NCBI GenBank assembly: GCA_018223185.1
Contig: JAAEYW010000012.1
Span: 39,503-103,502 of the forward strand
Length of the DNA: 64,000 nt
Source of the DNA: Oceanospirillales bacterium
GTDB taxonomy: Bacteria; Pseudomonadota; Gammaproteobacteria; Pseudomonadales; Balneatricaceae
Direction of reading: 5' to 3'
Shown: positions 36,635-46,547 of the stretch, piece after piece
Position numbering within the stretch: position 1 is the stretch's first letter
Layout: each line of letters opens with the position of its first letter
Program-made: the position numbers and the translations under genes
The notes under the pieces: generated by a model
Databases searched by the model: none
What the model was told of the DNA's origin: nothing
The model's input: the letters and a program-made list of their open reading frames with translations, nothing else

Positions 36635-36659
36635 AAGCCGTTCACTGAACGGCTTTTTT
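36635..36659 (+). terminator. Rho-independent terminator of hpaD
   Basis: Stem AAGCCGTTCA/TGAACGGCTT with a one-base centre, followed by a T run, 25 bp after the hpaD stop. Confidence 0.85.
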
Positions 36660-36910
36660 CTCTCAATCAAGGGGCTCTTGAAGGGTTTTATCGGTAACAA
36701 TAATCCGTGAATTACGCTCATTTCTATACAGGAATTCAGCCGGATTATTCTTAACCAGGCCAATTACCGCAGAGCGCTTTCAGCCAGTCCCCGTCGCGAA
36801 AATTATTAAATCGGTAACGGTCATCCCGGACCTATTATAACAACTTCTGTTTCACATTGGGCAATGCCCGCAGTAACAACATCTATACTCAACGCCGATT
36901 CCTGACACTG
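36660..36910 (-). other. Intergenic with possible decayed coding sequence
   Basis: On the minus strand, bases 36663-36779 read SAVIGLVKNNPAEFLYRNER, then NSRIIVTDKTLQEPLD and a stop. An adjacent frame upstream reads DDRYRFNNFRDGDWLKAL before its own stop. Together they look like a short frameshifted gene remnant downstream of cbpM. Function unknown. Confidence 0.25.
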
Positions 36911-37216
36911 CTACAAATCCACAAAGCGATTAAGACGGCGCTGCAGATAACGATTCTGTTCTCGTAATTGTTCCACCTCATTCAGCAACTCTATCGCCAG
37001 CGCTATTCCGGGCCAATTCACATCAAGATCACGGTGCAGGCGAACAGCTTTTTTCGTCAGAATAAGCATCTCAGGGCTAAAGAGCCACTCACCGGGAGAA
37101 GCACCAACCGGATTGACAATACCCTGCTCGATAATTTCAACCACAGTGTTTTCCGCCACACCCGTTTGCTGACAGAGTTCGGAGAAACTCAGGTATGTTG
37201 CATACTTATCATTCAT
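36911..37216 (-). CDS. cbpM: Chaperone modulator CbpM
   Basis: 101 residues, the usual CbpM length. It begins with a MerR-like helix-turn-helix segment ([20 protein letters not shown]) and ends in a coiled coil ([19 protein letters not shown]). CbpM binds the J-domain of CbpA and inhibits both its co-chaperone and DNA-binding activities. The start overlaps the cbpA stop by 4 bp, so the two are translationally coupled. Confidence 0.92.
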   Translation of the reverse strand: MNDKYATYLSFSELCQQTGVAENTVVEIIEQGIVNPVGASPGEWLFSPEMLILTKKAVRLHRDLDVNWPGIALAIELLNEVEQLREQNRYLQRRLNRFVDL

Positions 37217-38172
37217 GAGGCATCACTCCACTCTGCTCGGGGATTGAAGGGGGCGAGTTCCGACAGCTGTTGCCAATGCTTCTTTATGGACTCGTTGCTT
37301 GAAGTCGGCATCACTATCTTTAATACCGCATAAAGGTCACCCTGATTCAGTTTGCCCGGCAGCCCCTTACCTTTTACCCGCAGGCGTTGCCCACTCTGGC
37401 TGTTAGCAGGAACCGTCAGTTTAATATTCCCTGATAACGTCGGCATCGTCACCTTGCAGCCCAGAGCTGCTTCCCAGGGGGCTATAGGCAGGGTAATAAT
37501 CAGATTATGTCCCTCCACATCAAATAACGGATGGGGCACCAGTCGAATCCGCAAATACAGATCACCGTATGCGCCATTGCCAATACCCGGGGCTCCCTGC
37601 CCTTTTAACCGAATACGCTCACCATCTATAACCCCGGGTGGTATTTTCACGTTGAGCGTTTTTTTAATCTCGGTGACACGCCCCTGATTGTCATAGTGGG
37701 GCAGATGATAGGAGATCGTTTTAGAGCCCTTAGATATCGTTTCCTCCAGAAAAACAGGCAGCTCTGTTTCAATATCCTGACCTCGCTGGGAAAAAGGCTT
37801 ACGCTCTTCAAAACCACGGGCTCCAGAGACATGTCCCGTGCCAAAAATAGAGGAAAAGAAGTCAGAAAAATCCTGCTGATGGTGAAAGCCACCATCGCCT
37901 CTGGAGGCACTCGATGACCGCCAGCCCGGTGGTGGCCGAAACTCCTGTTGCGCGCCCCCGTACTGACGTAACTCGTCATACTCCGCTCGCTTTACTTTAT
38001 CTTTAAGTACTTCATAAGCTTCGCTTACTTCCTTAAACTGATTTTCCGCATCATGATGACTGCTGACATCCGGATGATACTTTCTTGCCAGTTTCCGGTA
38101 AGCAACCTTAATAGCCTTATCATCAGCCTCAGGATCTACACCCAAAATTTTGTAATAGTCTTTGAATTCCAT
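37213..38172 (-). CDS. cbpA: Curved DNA-binding protein CbpA (DnaJ-type co-chaperone)
   Basis: 319 residues. The J-domain (residues 1-70: [20 protein letters not shown], and HPD in KYHPDV) is followed by a Gly/Ser/Phe-rich linker without the zinc-finger of DnaJ. Two C-terminal beta-domains follow ([40 protein letters not shown]). CbpA is a DnaJ paralogue that works with DnaK and also binds curved DNA. It is in operon with cbpM. Confidence 0.94.
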   Translation of the reverse strand: MEFKDYYKILGVDPEADDKAIKVAYRKLARKYHPDVSSHHDAENQFKEVSEAYEVLKDKVKRAEYDELRQYGGAQQEFRPPPGWRSSSASRGDGGFHHQQDFSDFFSSIFGTGHVSGARGFEERKPFSQRGQDIETELPVFLEETISKGSKTISYHLPHYDNQGRVTEIKKTLNVKIPPGVIDGERIRLKGQGAPGIGNGAYGDLYLRIRLVPHPLFDVEGHNLIITLPIAPWEAALGCKVTMPTLSGNIKLTVPANSQSGQRLRVKGKGLPGKLNQGDLYAVLKIVMPTSSNESIKKHWQQLSELAPFNPRAEWSDAS

Positions 38173-38296
38173 AATGTATCCGGTATCACTAATCGGTTAT
38201 TCAGATAAGCAGAATTGGAACGCCTGTGCGATTACTATAGACTAAAACAGAGTTTGCCAGGGTCTGAGCTATGGCCAAAAATCAATCATTATCTCG

Positions 38297-38446
38297 CTAC
38301 AAACGCTCCACAGCCCAATCAAACAGCCATAAGTAACTCTGAATAACCACGAAGTAAGTAGCCGCCATGGCCACCCCCAACGATAGCAGTGCAACCGACT
38401 GCAGGACCTTAACACTGATTATTATGCACGACTCCTGAACGCCCAT
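38297..38446 (-). CDS. Possible 49-residue membrane protein
   Basis: An open frame of 49 residues with one clear membrane helix (SVALLSLGVAMAATYFVVIQ) and an aromatic tail (WLFDWAVERL). The only in-frame ATG (38446) has no Shine-Dalgarno. AGGAG does occur 6 nt before an in-frame ATA codon six residues later, hinting at a rare start or a decayed one. It lies between cbpA and the M23 peptidase gene in a 468-bp gap. It may be a real small membrane protein or the tail of a decayed gene. Confidence 0.3.
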   Translation of the reverse strand: MGVQESCIIISVKVLQSVALLSLGVAMAATYFVVIQSYLWLFDWAVERL

Positions 38447-38566
38447 GCAGCGCAATGGGCTGATCATTTATCAAGCCAATGACAGGTGATAATTACTATA
38501 CGGCAATAGGGAAAATAGAGGATAGGAAGGGATTGTTGGTGGCCTCTGCACTGAATAAAAGATAAT

Positions 38567-38597
38567 AAAAAGCCCGAGTCAGATAAACCGGGCTTTT
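38567..38597 (-). terminator. Rho-independent terminator of the M23 peptidase gene
   Basis: Stem AAAAGCCCG/CGGGCTTTT with a 12-13-nt loop; on the minus strand the T run follows. It is placed 44 bp beyond the stop of the peptidase gene. Nothing else was recognised in 38447-38566. Confidence 0.8.
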
Positions 38598-38640
38598 AAT
38601 TAATTTTTAAATCAGGCTGTTCTGCAAAGCAGAGAACTGA

Positions 38641-40053
38641 TTACTGTTTTTCTGCCAGCGCAACCTGCTCAGCCATTTGAGTCTTTAAACCTGCCACCAG
38701 CTGTTTAAACGCATTACGCTTCTTGCTGGAGATCGTCTGTACAACAGGAATAGGGGCCGTCATCGCATTAACAGGACGACCATTTACATGCAACTCATAG
38801 TGAAGATGGGCACCGGTGGAACGTCCGGTATTACCTGAAGCCGCTATCTTCTGTCCACGGGAGACTTTCTGCCCTTTTCGCACATACGCTTTACTCAGGT
38901 GCAGATAGCGGGTTTTATATTTCTGGTTATGCTGAATCTCAATATAAAGCCCCGCATACCGATGCTTGATCACCCGGGATACCACACCATCCCCGGCAGC
39001 CAGTACAGGCGTGCCAACCGGTACGGGAAAGTCCGTTCCGTTATGCGGACGCACAAGTCCGGTAACCGGATGCTTTCGCTTGGGGTTAAAACTGGAAGAG
39101 ATTCTATATCGCCTTTTTAAAGGGATCCGCTGAAACGCTTTTTCCAGACTTTCACCGTCGGCATCAAAATAATTATCATCAAACAGAAAAGCCGACTGCT
39201 TACGAATCGCACCATCGTAGACAAATCCCTCGATAATACTGTTACCGGTATACTCGTCATTCACATACTGCCGGGAAACCGCCAGCTGAAACCGGTCCCC
39301 TGCACGCAGATGGCTTCTGAAATTCATCCGTTCTTTCAACAGACTGGTCACCTGGTAAGCTTCAGCGATTCGGATGCCTACCCTTTGCATTGAGCTGGGT
39401 AGATCACCCCGCACCTCACCCGCGAATATTTCCCGGCGATAGCCCCCCTTCTCGATAAACTCCCTGAACTCGAAATCGCCCTTCTCACTGCGATCAAAAA
39501 CCACCTTGTAGGTCAGCCCGGAACGGAAGACAAACTGCTTAAGGTTTCGCTCAGTATCGAAGTTAAAACCCAGCTGATGGCCTGGCTGAATGGTGTCCAG
39601 TGCCAATATGTTAAGATCCGCTTCCATCAGCTTATAGAGGGTTGTCTGAGAGATATGCAACAGATCAAAAATGGTGCTCAGAGTATCGCCCTTTTGCACC
39701 ACATAGCTGATTTCCGGGTCCGGATCTGTTACCGGGTCGGCACTCGTTTCAGAAGGCTCATCGGCAGAACCTGAATCATCCGGCTCAAGGTCGATAGCGA
39801 GGTTACTGCGGAACTGCCCCGGTGCCACCGGCACCGCAGAGGTGTTATCCGCTAACATCAGGGAAACGATCAGAATAAGTGAAGCACAACCAAGCACAAT
39901 ACGATGCGGGGTCGGCAGATGACTCAGCAAAGTGATGGCTGAACGATAAAACGACCTCAGTCGTGAAGTGATCTTTCCGGTTTTCAAACGCTGCCACTCT
40001 GCCTGATACTGCTTAACTTTAATCTTTGCCCCTATGGCTGATGCTGTGACCAC
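38641..40053 (-). CDS. mepM: M23 murein endopeptidase, MepM-like
   Basis: 470 residues from a GTG at 40053; no ATG is available upstream of the membrane helix. A short cytoplasmic part is followed by a membrane anchor (~residues 52-68, RIVLGCASLILIVSLMLA), a LysM/OapA-like region (ISYVVQKGDTLSTIFDLLHI) and the M23 LytM domain. Zinc residues are present in HNGTDFPVPVGTPV and HLHYELHVNG. MepM cleaves D-Ala-mDAP cross-links so that new peptidoglycan can be inserted. The gene stands alone and has its own terminator. Confidence 0.92.
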   Translation of the reverse strand: MVTASAIGAKIKVKQYQAEWQRLKTGKITSRLRSFYRSAITLLSHLPTPHRIVLGCASLILIVSLMLADNTSAVPVAPGQFRSNLAIDLEPDDSGSADEPSETSADPVTDPDPEISYVVQKGDTLSTIFDLLHISQTTLYKLMEADLNILALDTIQPGHQLGFNFDTERNLKQFVFRSGLTYKVVFDRSEKGDFEFREFIEKGGYRREIFAGEVRGDLPSSMQRVGIRIAEAYQVTSLLKERMNFRSHLRAGDRFQLAVSRQYVNDEYTGNSIIEGFVYDGAIRKQSAFLFDDNYFDADGESLEKAFQRIPLKRRYRISSSFNPKRKHPVTGLVRPHNGTDFPVPVGTPVLAAGDGVVSRVIKHRYAGLYIEIQHNQKYKTRYLHLSKAYVRKGQKVSRGQKIAASGNTGRSTGAHLHYELHVNGRPVNAMTAPIPVVQTISSKKRNAFKQLVAGLKTQMAEQVALAEKQ

Positions 40054-40194
40054 CAGCCGGGACGATTGTTCAGTGAATTATGCCTGAAATGGGATGGAAT
40101 TTCCTGCCAAAGCGCCCGGAGACTCTTTTGCATTCGACACAAGGTCCCCTTCTGCGGCAGCATTCCCAAACAACTGTGAATAAAAAAATCGTTA

Positions 40195-40719
40195 TTAACC
40201 GATCTTTTTAAGCTCTTTTTTATATAACGCAGCTTTGTCGATATAGGTTTGCGTATTGGCATGAATACCGCGACAAGCCTCATCAGTCAGGCTTTTCACA
40301 ACTTTTGCCGGTGTCCCGAGGATTAGCGAATTATCGGGAAATTCGGCCCCCTCGGTTACCAGAGCACCGGCGCCTACCAGACAGTTTTTTCCGATAACGG
40401 CACCGTTAAGAATAACCGCCTGAATACCGATCAGCGACCCGCTGCCAATCGTGCAGCCATGCAGCATCGCCTGATGACCAATGGTGACATGATCGGCAAC
40501 GGTCAGAGGATAACCCGGGTCTGTGTGCAGAACGGCGCCATCCTGAACGTTACTACCGGCACCAAGGGTAATCGGCTCACTGTCACCCCGCAAAACCGCC
40601 TGCGGCCATACCGAGGATTTCTCCTTCAGAATGACGTCACCAATCAGCGTCGCTTCGTCTGCAACAAAACAACTGTTATCGATAAGCGGAGCTTTACTCC
40701 CCAGCGCATAAACGGCCAT
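40195..40719 (-). CDS. Gamma-class carbonic anhydrase-like hexapeptide protein (YrdA type)
   Basis: 174 residues forming left-handed beta-helix turns. Metal-site residues characteristic of the family are seen: RGD (VLRGDSEPITLG), AVLHTD, GHQAMLHGCTIGSGSLIG. The C-terminal helix (LTDEACRGIHANTQTYIDKA) is typical. Such proteins bind zinc as trimers; whether YrdA-type members have carbonic anhydrase activity is often unclear. AAGGA lies 7 nt before the ATG. Confidence 0.92.
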   Translation of the reverse strand: MAVYALGSKAPLIDNSCFVADEATLIGDVILKEKSSVWPQAVLRGDSEPITLGAGSNVQDGAVLHTDPGYPLTVADHVTIGHQAMLHGCTIGSGSLIGIQAVILNGAVIGKNCLVGAGALVTEGAEFPDNSLILGTPAKVVKSLTDEACRGIHANTQTYIDKAALYKKELKKIG

Positions 40720-40939
40720 ATCGGAATCCTTCGTAATAATTGTTAATAAAACAGGCGATGGTTTGAGAGCTGCAAATATTACTGATCAGAATCATCACTC
40801 TTTTTACCGTCCGACAGCATCAGCCGACTCTCTGTTTTCCCGTATAAGAGGATAACAGACAATTGCCAGCGCCCTTTCATCAGTTTCTGTGGATAACTTT
40901 TCCAGAGAGTGACAATCCGGTTTAAACGTACTGATTCAG

Positions 40940-42502
40940 CTATTGATTGGCAATGATAATTTCCACCATATTGCTCTGTTGCTGGGCCAGGCGGACAGTC
41001 AGGTTGTTCAACTGCAGGGTTTCCTCTGCCTGAGCTGCCGCCTCTGTCGCAGCATTGCTGATCGTATGGATCTGTTTATTAACTTCCTGAGTCGCGGTGT
41101 TTTGCTGTTCGCTGGCGCTGGCGATCTGAATGGTCATACTGTTGATCGCTTCGACAGCGCCAATAATGGATGTCAGATTTGCGCCCGCCTCCTCTATCCG
41201 GCTGACCGTCGTATCAGCCAGTGACTGTACCTCCTTCATTGTTTCCGAAGTACCACTGGTCGCCTCCTGCAGTTCCCGAATAATAGTACTAATTTCACTG
41301 GTCGATACCCGGGTGCGCTGTGCCAGTGACCGGACTTCATCGGCAACCACTGCAAAGCCACGACCATTCTCACCGGCCCGGGCGGCTTCGATTGCAGCAT
41401 TCAATGCCAGCAGGTTAGTCTTGTCAGCAATATCGTGAATAACATCAACCACTTTATCGATCTGAGTGCTCCGCTGCTCAAGACCTTTGAGGTTTTCACT
41501 AATCCGGTCGATGGCCTGATCCAGAGATTTGATCGCTGCGACCGCATTAACGACGATCTCATTACCCCGGCTGGCATTCTGTTGTGCCTGCTCTGACTCA
41601 TCCCGCGCCTTTACTGTGTTATTCGCAACATCACTGGTGGTGGCCGTCATCTGCTCGACAGCCGCGGCAATATGGAGCAGTGAAGCCTGTTGAGACTGGA
41701 TACTGCCAAAGGTTGAGGCCATCACCCGGGCAGAGCTTTGTGAGCTTTTTTCCACCTCTCCTGAGGCATTCTGAATACGTCTCAGAATGGCGTCCAGCTG
41801 GGATAGCAGCATGCACTGCACCAACTCCAGCTGGCCAATATCATCTGAAGTGCCGGTATAGATCAGCTGTTTAATGGGGTGACTGACAATCTGACGGCTA
41901 TTATTCACAAGTTTTTTGAACCGACGGGTCAGCCATTTACAACCCACGATGGCCAGCAGAGCACTTGCACCCGCGGCAAGCACTGAAGCGACTGACAGTG
42001 ACTGCCATAGCATCCAGCCTGCGCTGGGTACAAGACTGAGCAGCATGACAAGGCAGAGACGGTTATCCAGCTCGGGTTGTTTGCGACTCAGGGCCTTTGG
42101 CATTTTTCCTAACCGGCGCTGTTCATAAACATCTGCAGCGCGGGCAACAGTCTCTGCTGCGGGCTTACGATAGATGCACTGATATCCGGTGATCTCACCC
42201 TTTTCAATGGTTGGAATAATGTAGGTGTCGAACCAGATGTCCTGATCGTTGCGGCTGCGGTTGAGGATCATCCCCATCCACGGCATACCCTCCTGTATAG
42301 TTTCCCACAGCTGCTTAAACGGGCCGGCAGGCATGTGCGGATGACGCAGAATATTGATATTCTGCCCTGTCAGTTCTGTCCTTGAATAACCGGTGACCCG
42401 GCAAAGATCATCACTGACATAACTGATCACCGCTTTTGGATCGGTAATCAGTACCAGTACATCATTCTGCCGAAACTCGTTGCTTCTCGTGTTGCTGTTC
42501 AT
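40940..42502 (-). CDS. Aer-like PAS chemoreceptor (aerotaxis type)
   Basis: 520 residues. The N-terminal PAS domain (~residues 15-115) has the Aer-type pattern ([50 protein letters not shown]), which in Aer holds FAD and reads redox state. Two close hydrophobic segments at ~150-190 anchor it in the membrane without a large periplasmic domain. The MCP signalling domain with the tip [20 protein letters not shown] completes it. It would direct movement by internal energy state or oxygen. Confidence 0.92.
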   Translation of the reverse strand: MNSNTRSNEFRQNDVLVLITDPKAVISYVSDDLCRVTGYSRTELTGQNINILRHPHMPAGPFKQLWETIQEGMPWMGMILNRSRNDQDIWFDTYIIPTIEKGEITGYQCIYRKPAAETVARAADVYEQRRLGKMPKALSRKQPELDNRLCLVMLLSLVPSAGWMLWQSLSVASVLAAGASALLAIVGCKWLTRRFKKLVNNSRQIVSHPIKQLIYTGTSDDIGQLELVQCMLLSQLDAILRRIQNASGEVEKSSQSSARVMASTFGSIQSQQASLLHIAAAVEQMTATTSDVANNTVKARDESEQAQQNASRGNEIVVNAVAAIKSLDQAIDRISENLKGLEQRSTQIDKVVDVIHDIADKTNLLALNAAIEAARAGENGRGFAVVADEVRSLAQRTRVSTSEISTIIRELQEATSGTSETMKEVQSLADTTVSRIEEAGANLTSIIGAVEAINSMTIQIASASEQQNTATQEVNKQIHTISNAATEAAAQAEETLQLNNLTVRLAQQQSNMVEIIIANQ

Positions 42503-43003
42503 TGATATCCCATCACTGTCATCATTATTTTTATACCTCAGCCGGACTTCCTAAGCAGAAACCGGGCCAGTCATAGAGAATCGCGGGCCAATACACCAAT
42601 CTAAGTGCCAAGCCCCGACGCATGTAAGCTGTCAGCGATCCAACGATAACGGAGTGGTACCATTGCCGGTATCAGCATTGATGATTTGCTCAATACCGAG
42701 CTGATCAAAACGTTAACTTAATGATTTAATAAATATTTAAAGAGTTTATTTCTGAGTCAGTTAACCCTGTCAGAGGCTATGTATAAGATGCCCTCCGGCC
42801 CCTGAGTCAAAGCAGAGAATTCACCGGTTTTCAGTTAAACGCAACGGGTTGGAAAGGGCTGATATCGTCTCTGTGGGCATTGATTGCTGCGTCCTTTATG
42901 CCTCATGACCACTGCCTGCTTTCATCTGTGTATCTCAACGCCAGCCAGCGCTATTTTCTGCTACAATGCGCCGCTGATAAGCCTATTAACGGAGAGCCTT
43001 ACG
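42503..43003. other. Intergenic, divergent promoters expected
   Basis: About 500 bp between the Aer-like receptor start and the hisA-like start. The in-frame stretch 42884-43003 upstream of the hisA start is open but reads as low-quality sequence (MLRPLCLMTTACFHLC...), not like any HisA. No other gene is recognised. Confidence 0.4.
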
Positions 43004-43759
43004 TTGACCCAGTTTCGTCCTTGTATCGACCTGCATCAGGGTCAGGTAAAACAGATTGTGGGTGGCAGCCTGAATGATCAGGGCGCCAAAACCAATTTTG
43101 TCAGTCAGTATGATGCTGAGTATTACGCCAGCCTCTACCGTAAACACAACCTGACCGGCGGCCACGTGATTGCCCTGGGACCCGGCAATAAAGAACAGGC
43201 ACTGAAAGCCCTGGCAGCCTGGCCCGGCGGCCTGCAGTTTGGCGGGGGTGTGAATAACACGAATGCCGCTGAATTTCTTCAGGCGGGTGCGTCTCATGTG
43301 ATTGTTACCTCCTACCTCTTTGATGGCGGGCAGTTCAGCTGGGATAAACTGGCAGAGATCAAAACGGAAACCGGCGCTGAGCGTCTGATTCTGGATCTGA
43401 GTTGTCGCCGCACAGAAAACGGCTGGAACATCGCCACCGATCGCTGGCAAACGGTTACCGAAATGCAGGTGAACGCTGAAACACTGGCTGAACTGAGCCA
43501 GCACTGTGCTGAGTTCCTGATCCATGCCGCAGATGTGGAAGGTCTGCAATCCGGCATAGATGAAACGCTGGTTACACTGTTAGGTGAAGCCTGCCCTATC
43601 CCGGTAACCTATGCCGGCGGTGCCCGTTCTCTGGACGACCTCAAGCTGGTCGATCATTTATCAGGTGGCAACGTTGACCTCACGATCGGCAGCGCCCTGG
43701 ATATTTTCGGTGGCAGCGGTGTGACGCTGGAGCAGTGCATTGCGTGGAATAATCGCTAG
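43004..43759 (+). CDS. hisA: Eukaryotic-type HisA (ProFAR isomerase, HIS6-like)
   Basis: 251 residues from a TTG at 43004, preceded by GGAGAG at 7-nt spacing. The in-frame ATG at 42884 would add 40 non-matching residues. The sequence follows the fungal/plant HIS6 branch rather than bacterial HisA: FRPCIDLHQGQVKQIVGG, LTGGHVIALGPGNKEQA, WPGGLQFGGGVN, ILDLSCRR, HAADVEGLQSGID, TYAGGARSLDDL, GSALDIFGG. The two catalytic Asp (CIDLH, AADVEG) are present. It isomerises ProFAR to PRFAR in histidine biosynthesis. No other his gene is nearby, and it overlaps the next gene by 20 bp. Acquisition by horizontal transfer is likely. Confidence 0.9.
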   Translation: MTQFRPCIDLHQGQVKQIVGGSLNDQGAKTNFVSQYDAEYYASLYRKHNLTGGHVIALGPGNKEQALKALAAWPGGLQFGGGVNNTNAAEFLQAGASHVIVTSYLFDGGQFSWDKLAEIKTETGAERLILDLSCRRTENGWNIATDRWQTVTEMQVNAETLAELSQHCAEFLIHAADVEGLQSGIDETLVTLLGEACPIPVTYAGGARSLDDLKLVDHLSGGNVDLTIGSALDIFGGSGVTLEQCIAWNNR

Positions 43760-44351
43760 AGCGGCCTTACTGATACTGCTTATTTCAGTTGTCGGTTGCA
43801 GTGACCGGGCAGAACTGCGTTACATTCCCCCGGAAGGCGTCATTCTTGCGTTTGGTGACAGCCTGACCCGGGGCGTTGGCAGTTCTGCCGGCGGCGACTA
43901 TCCCAGTCAACTGCAGCAGCTCACCGGACGCCAGGTGATCAATGCCGGCATATCCGGCGAAGTCAGCGACGCCGGTTTACAGCGTTTACCCGGACTGCTT
44001 AGCCAATACCAGCCCGCCCTGCTGATACTTCTCGAAGGCGGCAATGATATTCTGCAAAACCGGGATACAAACCACCTGAAACAAAACCTTGCCCGGATGA
44101 TAACCCTGGCCCGGCAACACAATACTGATGTTGTTCTGGTGGCTGTGCCGGAGAAAAAGCTGTTCTCTGACAGCGCTCCTTTATACCGGGAGTTAGCTGA
44201 TGAGCATAGGATTGTTGTCGAGTCTGAGATCATTGCCAGTCTGTTACGTAACAGCCAGTACAAGTCTGACCCTGTCCACTTCAATAACCGGGGATATAAA
44301 GCCTTAGCGCAACGCATCAAATCCCTGCTGCAAGATTATAACGCGTTATAA
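43740..44351 (+). CDS. GDSL-family esterase/lipase lipoprotein (TesA-like)
   Basis: 203 residues from a TTG at 43740, overlapping the hisA end by 20 bp. The N-terminus RGIIARAALLILLISVVGC carries a lipobox (VVGC), so it is probably a lipoprotein. SGNH hydrolase blocks are complete: GDSLTRG (nucleophile Ser), GISGEVS, LEGGNDI and DPVHFNNRG (Asp/His). TesA-type enzymes hydrolyse esters and thioesters in the periplasm. The coupling to a histidine gene seems functionally meaningless and may come from gene rearrangement. Confidence 0.9.
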   Translation: MRGIIARAALLILLISVVGCSDRAELRYIPPEGVILAFGDSLTRGVGSSAGGDYPSQLQQLTGRQVINAGISGEVSDAGLQRLPGLLSQYQPALLILLEGGNDILQNRDTNHLKQNLARMITLARQHNTDVVLVAVPEKKLFSDSAPLYRELADEHRIVVESEIIASLLRNSQYKSDPVHFNNRGYKALAQRIKSLLQDYNAL

Positions 44352-44429
44352 TTGATGGAATTTTTCATAATTCATAAGGTCTGATTTTGTGACCTATATC
44401 GATTAAGCTTTGGACCCGCGGATAAATCT

Positions 44430-44855
44430 ATGCAGTTACGATTATCTTCAATGATCTTTGGTGCCATTCTGACCAGCCAGTGTTACTTAGTGAATGCGCA
44501 AAGCAGTCAGGACAGCCTTTCTGTTTCCAGGCAGTCCGTCGACAGCTTTCGTCAGATATCGGTGCGTATCCTGTCCGCCTATAAAACACCGCCCCGCTAT
44601 ATTGGATCAACCAGCCAATGGCATCTGTTTCTGAAAAAAGAGACCCGCAAAGCGGTGGATAAGCAATTCAGCACAATATTCGGATATAAAGTATCCAGGG
44701 AGACCAGCGCTATCGATAATGGCTGGGAACTGAGTCTGCCCGCAATCGAGATCAATCCTGATAACTGCCCTGAAGTCGTCGGCTACCACGATGACAAAAC
44801 CGGCTTCAGTCTGCCTGCGGAAACAGGCACAGAAACCCGCTGTATCAGCCAATAG
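44430..44855 (+). CDS. Secreted protein of unknown function
   Basis: 141 residues with a signal peptide (MQLRLSSMIFGAILTSQCYL, cleavage after VNAQ or nearby). The mature part is small and polar with two Cys near the end (DNCPEV, TRCISQ) that could form a disulphide. No domain is recognised. It starts 78 bp after the esterase stop and is followed by a terminator, so it may be the last gene of that transcript. Confidence 0.65.
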   Translation: MQLRLSSMIFGAILTSQCYLVNAQSSQDSLSVSRQSVDSFRQISVRILSAYKTPPRYIGSTSQWHLFLKKETRKAVDKQFSTIFGYKVSRETSAIDNGWELSLPAIEINPDNCPEVVGYHDDKTGFSLPAETGTETRCISQ

Positions 44856-44948
44856 ACAGATCAGAGGGCCTGAATCAGGTGGTCTGAACCGTGATATCCG
44901 CACCCGAACCCCTCAATTGATATGGACAACCATTTCTCAAGACCATAA

Positions 44949-44971
44949 AAAAGCCGCATAATGCGGCTTTT
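44949..44971. terminator. Bidirectional rho-independent terminator
   Basis: Stem AAAAGCCGCAT/ATGCGGCTTTT with A and T runs at the ends, between the convergent secreted-protein gene and the cytochrome b561 gene. Confidence 0.85.
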
Positions 44972-45006
44972 GATCCCCTTCAAACCCGGTTTAATATAAT
45001 CAATAA

Positions 45007-45546
45007 TCAGGCGACCCTGCGACCAAGCATCCGCTGCAAAGTGCCATCTCTGGTGAGCAGATGATGCTTTACAGAGGCCGCCACATGCAGAGCTATCGCT
45101 GCGATCATCACATTTGCGCCCAGGCCGTGCATGCCTTCGCCCATAACCCCAAACAACTCATTTTCATCACCGCCGGCAATGAATTCCAGGCCAAATACGG
45201 CAACCGGATGACCATTACCAATCGACATCAGCATACCGGAAAGAGGCATCAGCAGGGTGCCTGCCAGCAAGATAAGATGCACAACCGTCGTCACTTTTTC
45301 CTGCCATTGTGCGACAGGGGACAAACGCTCAGGCAGGCGGTTGCGAATACGCCAGATAAGACGATAGAAGGCAACAACTAACACCAGTACACCAACAGAC
45401 TTATGCAGGCCGATCAGCTCAAATTTTTCAGCCCCTCGCGGCAGGTCTTCAACATACAGACCTAACATCAGGCTGCCGATGACTGCGATAGCAATAATCC
45501 AATGTAATACAACGGTTGTTTTTGTGAATTGAGAGCGACTATCCAT
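45007..45546 (-). CDS. Cytochrome b561 family protein
   Basis: 179 residues with four membrane helices and the spaced heme-ligand histidines expected of bacterial b561 (VVLHWIIAI, IGLHKSVGV, VVHLILLAG, IALHVAASVKHHLL). Members transfer electrons between quinol and acceptors such as superoxide in the inner membrane. GGAG lies before the ATG with good spacing. The gene stands alone. Confidence 0.93.
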   Translation of the reverse strand: MDSRSQFTKTTVVLHWIIAIAVIGSLMLGLYVEDLPRGAEKFELIGLHKSVGVLVLVVAFYRLIWRIRNRLPERLSPVAQWQEKVTTVVHLILLAGTLLMPLSGMLMSIGNGHPVAVFGLEFIAGGDENELFGVMGEGMHGLGANVMIAAIALHVAASVKHHLLTRDGTLQRMLGRRVA

Positions 45547-45755
45547 GATGTTCTCCGTCAGACCTGTTGATGTGAATACTTTAAATTGTATGCATTTAAA
45601 AATTAACCGCTACAGACGTAAAGAAAGGTAAAGTTCTGATCTGCAGCGATAAAGAGACAACGGTTTATACAGTCATCAACAATTATTAAGGTTATTTTCA
45701 GCATTAATGCTTAGACTGAAGAAAATCGATCCGCAGGTCACAGGGAGAACACAGT

Positions 45756-46538
45756 ATGCGTAAAATAACATTCGGGAAAGCAGGTATCGCACTGCTCTCC
45801 TTAACGATCACAGCAACCGCTTTTGCCGGTTTCGGTGATCTGCTGAAGAAGGTTGAAGAGAGCGGTAAACAGCTGATCGAACAAAAAACGAGTACGCCAT
45901 CCACATCTGACAGTACCGCGGATAGCAGCCTTGATTACAACACTGTCATTGCCGGACTCAAAGAAGCGCTGGAGGTAGGCAGCCGTCAGGCGATTGAAAC
46001 CGTCAGCCAGACGGATGGCTACTTCAGTAACGCACAGATTAAGATCCCGCTGCCGGGTCAGCTGCAACAGGCCAGCGGTTTACTGAGAAAGTTTGGGCTG
46101 GGATCTCAGGTTGATCAGTTTGAACTGAGTATGAACCGTGCTGCTGAGCAGGCCGCCCCGGAAGCCACTGAGATTCTGGTAAACGCAATTAAGGATATGA
46201 GCATTGATGATGCCCGTACCATTCTCAATGGTCCCGATAACGCAGCCACAGAGTATTTCCGTGAAAAAACCTCAACCCGCCTGACTGAGCTGTTCCGTCC
46301 CTCGGTTAAAACCTCGATGGATCAGGTGGGTGTGACAAAGTATTATGGAGAGCTGACTCAGGAAGCAACCAAAGTCCCTATGGTCGGAGACCTGGCACAG
46401 AACTATAATCTCGAGGATTACGTAACTCAGGGAGCACTGGACGGACTGTTCACGATGCTGGCAGCGGAAGAGAAAAAGATCCGTGAAAATCCGGCGGCAC
46501 GTACCACCGAGCTGCTGAAAAAAGTATTCAACTTTTAA
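45756..46538 (+). CDS. DUF4197 periplasmic protein
   Basis: 260 residues with a signal peptide (cleaved after ATAFA, ~residue 24). The body fits DUF4197: [86 protein letters not shown]. Function is unknown although the family is common in proteobacteria. GGGAG lies 9 nt before the ATG. The cyclophilin gene begins 9 bp after its stop, suggesting an operon. Confidence 0.92.
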   Translation: MRKITFGKAGIALLSLTITATAFAGFGDLLKKVEESGKQLIEQKTSTPSTSDSTADSSLDYNTVIAGLKEALEVGSRQAIETVSQTDGYFSNAQIKIPLPGQLQQASGLLRKFGLGSQVDQFELSMNRAAEQAAPEATEILVNAIKDMSIDDARTILNGPDNAATEYFREKTSTRLTELFRPSVKTSMDQVGVTKYYGELTQEATKVPMVGDLAQNYNLEDYVTQGALDGLFTMLAAEEKKIRENPAARTTELLKKVFNF

Positions 46539-46547
46539 GGAAAAACA

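Noticed and set aside
42884..43003. 40-residue N-terminal extension of HisA from an upstream ATG
   Set aside because: It does not match the family and a good ribosome-binding site precedes the TTG at 43004.
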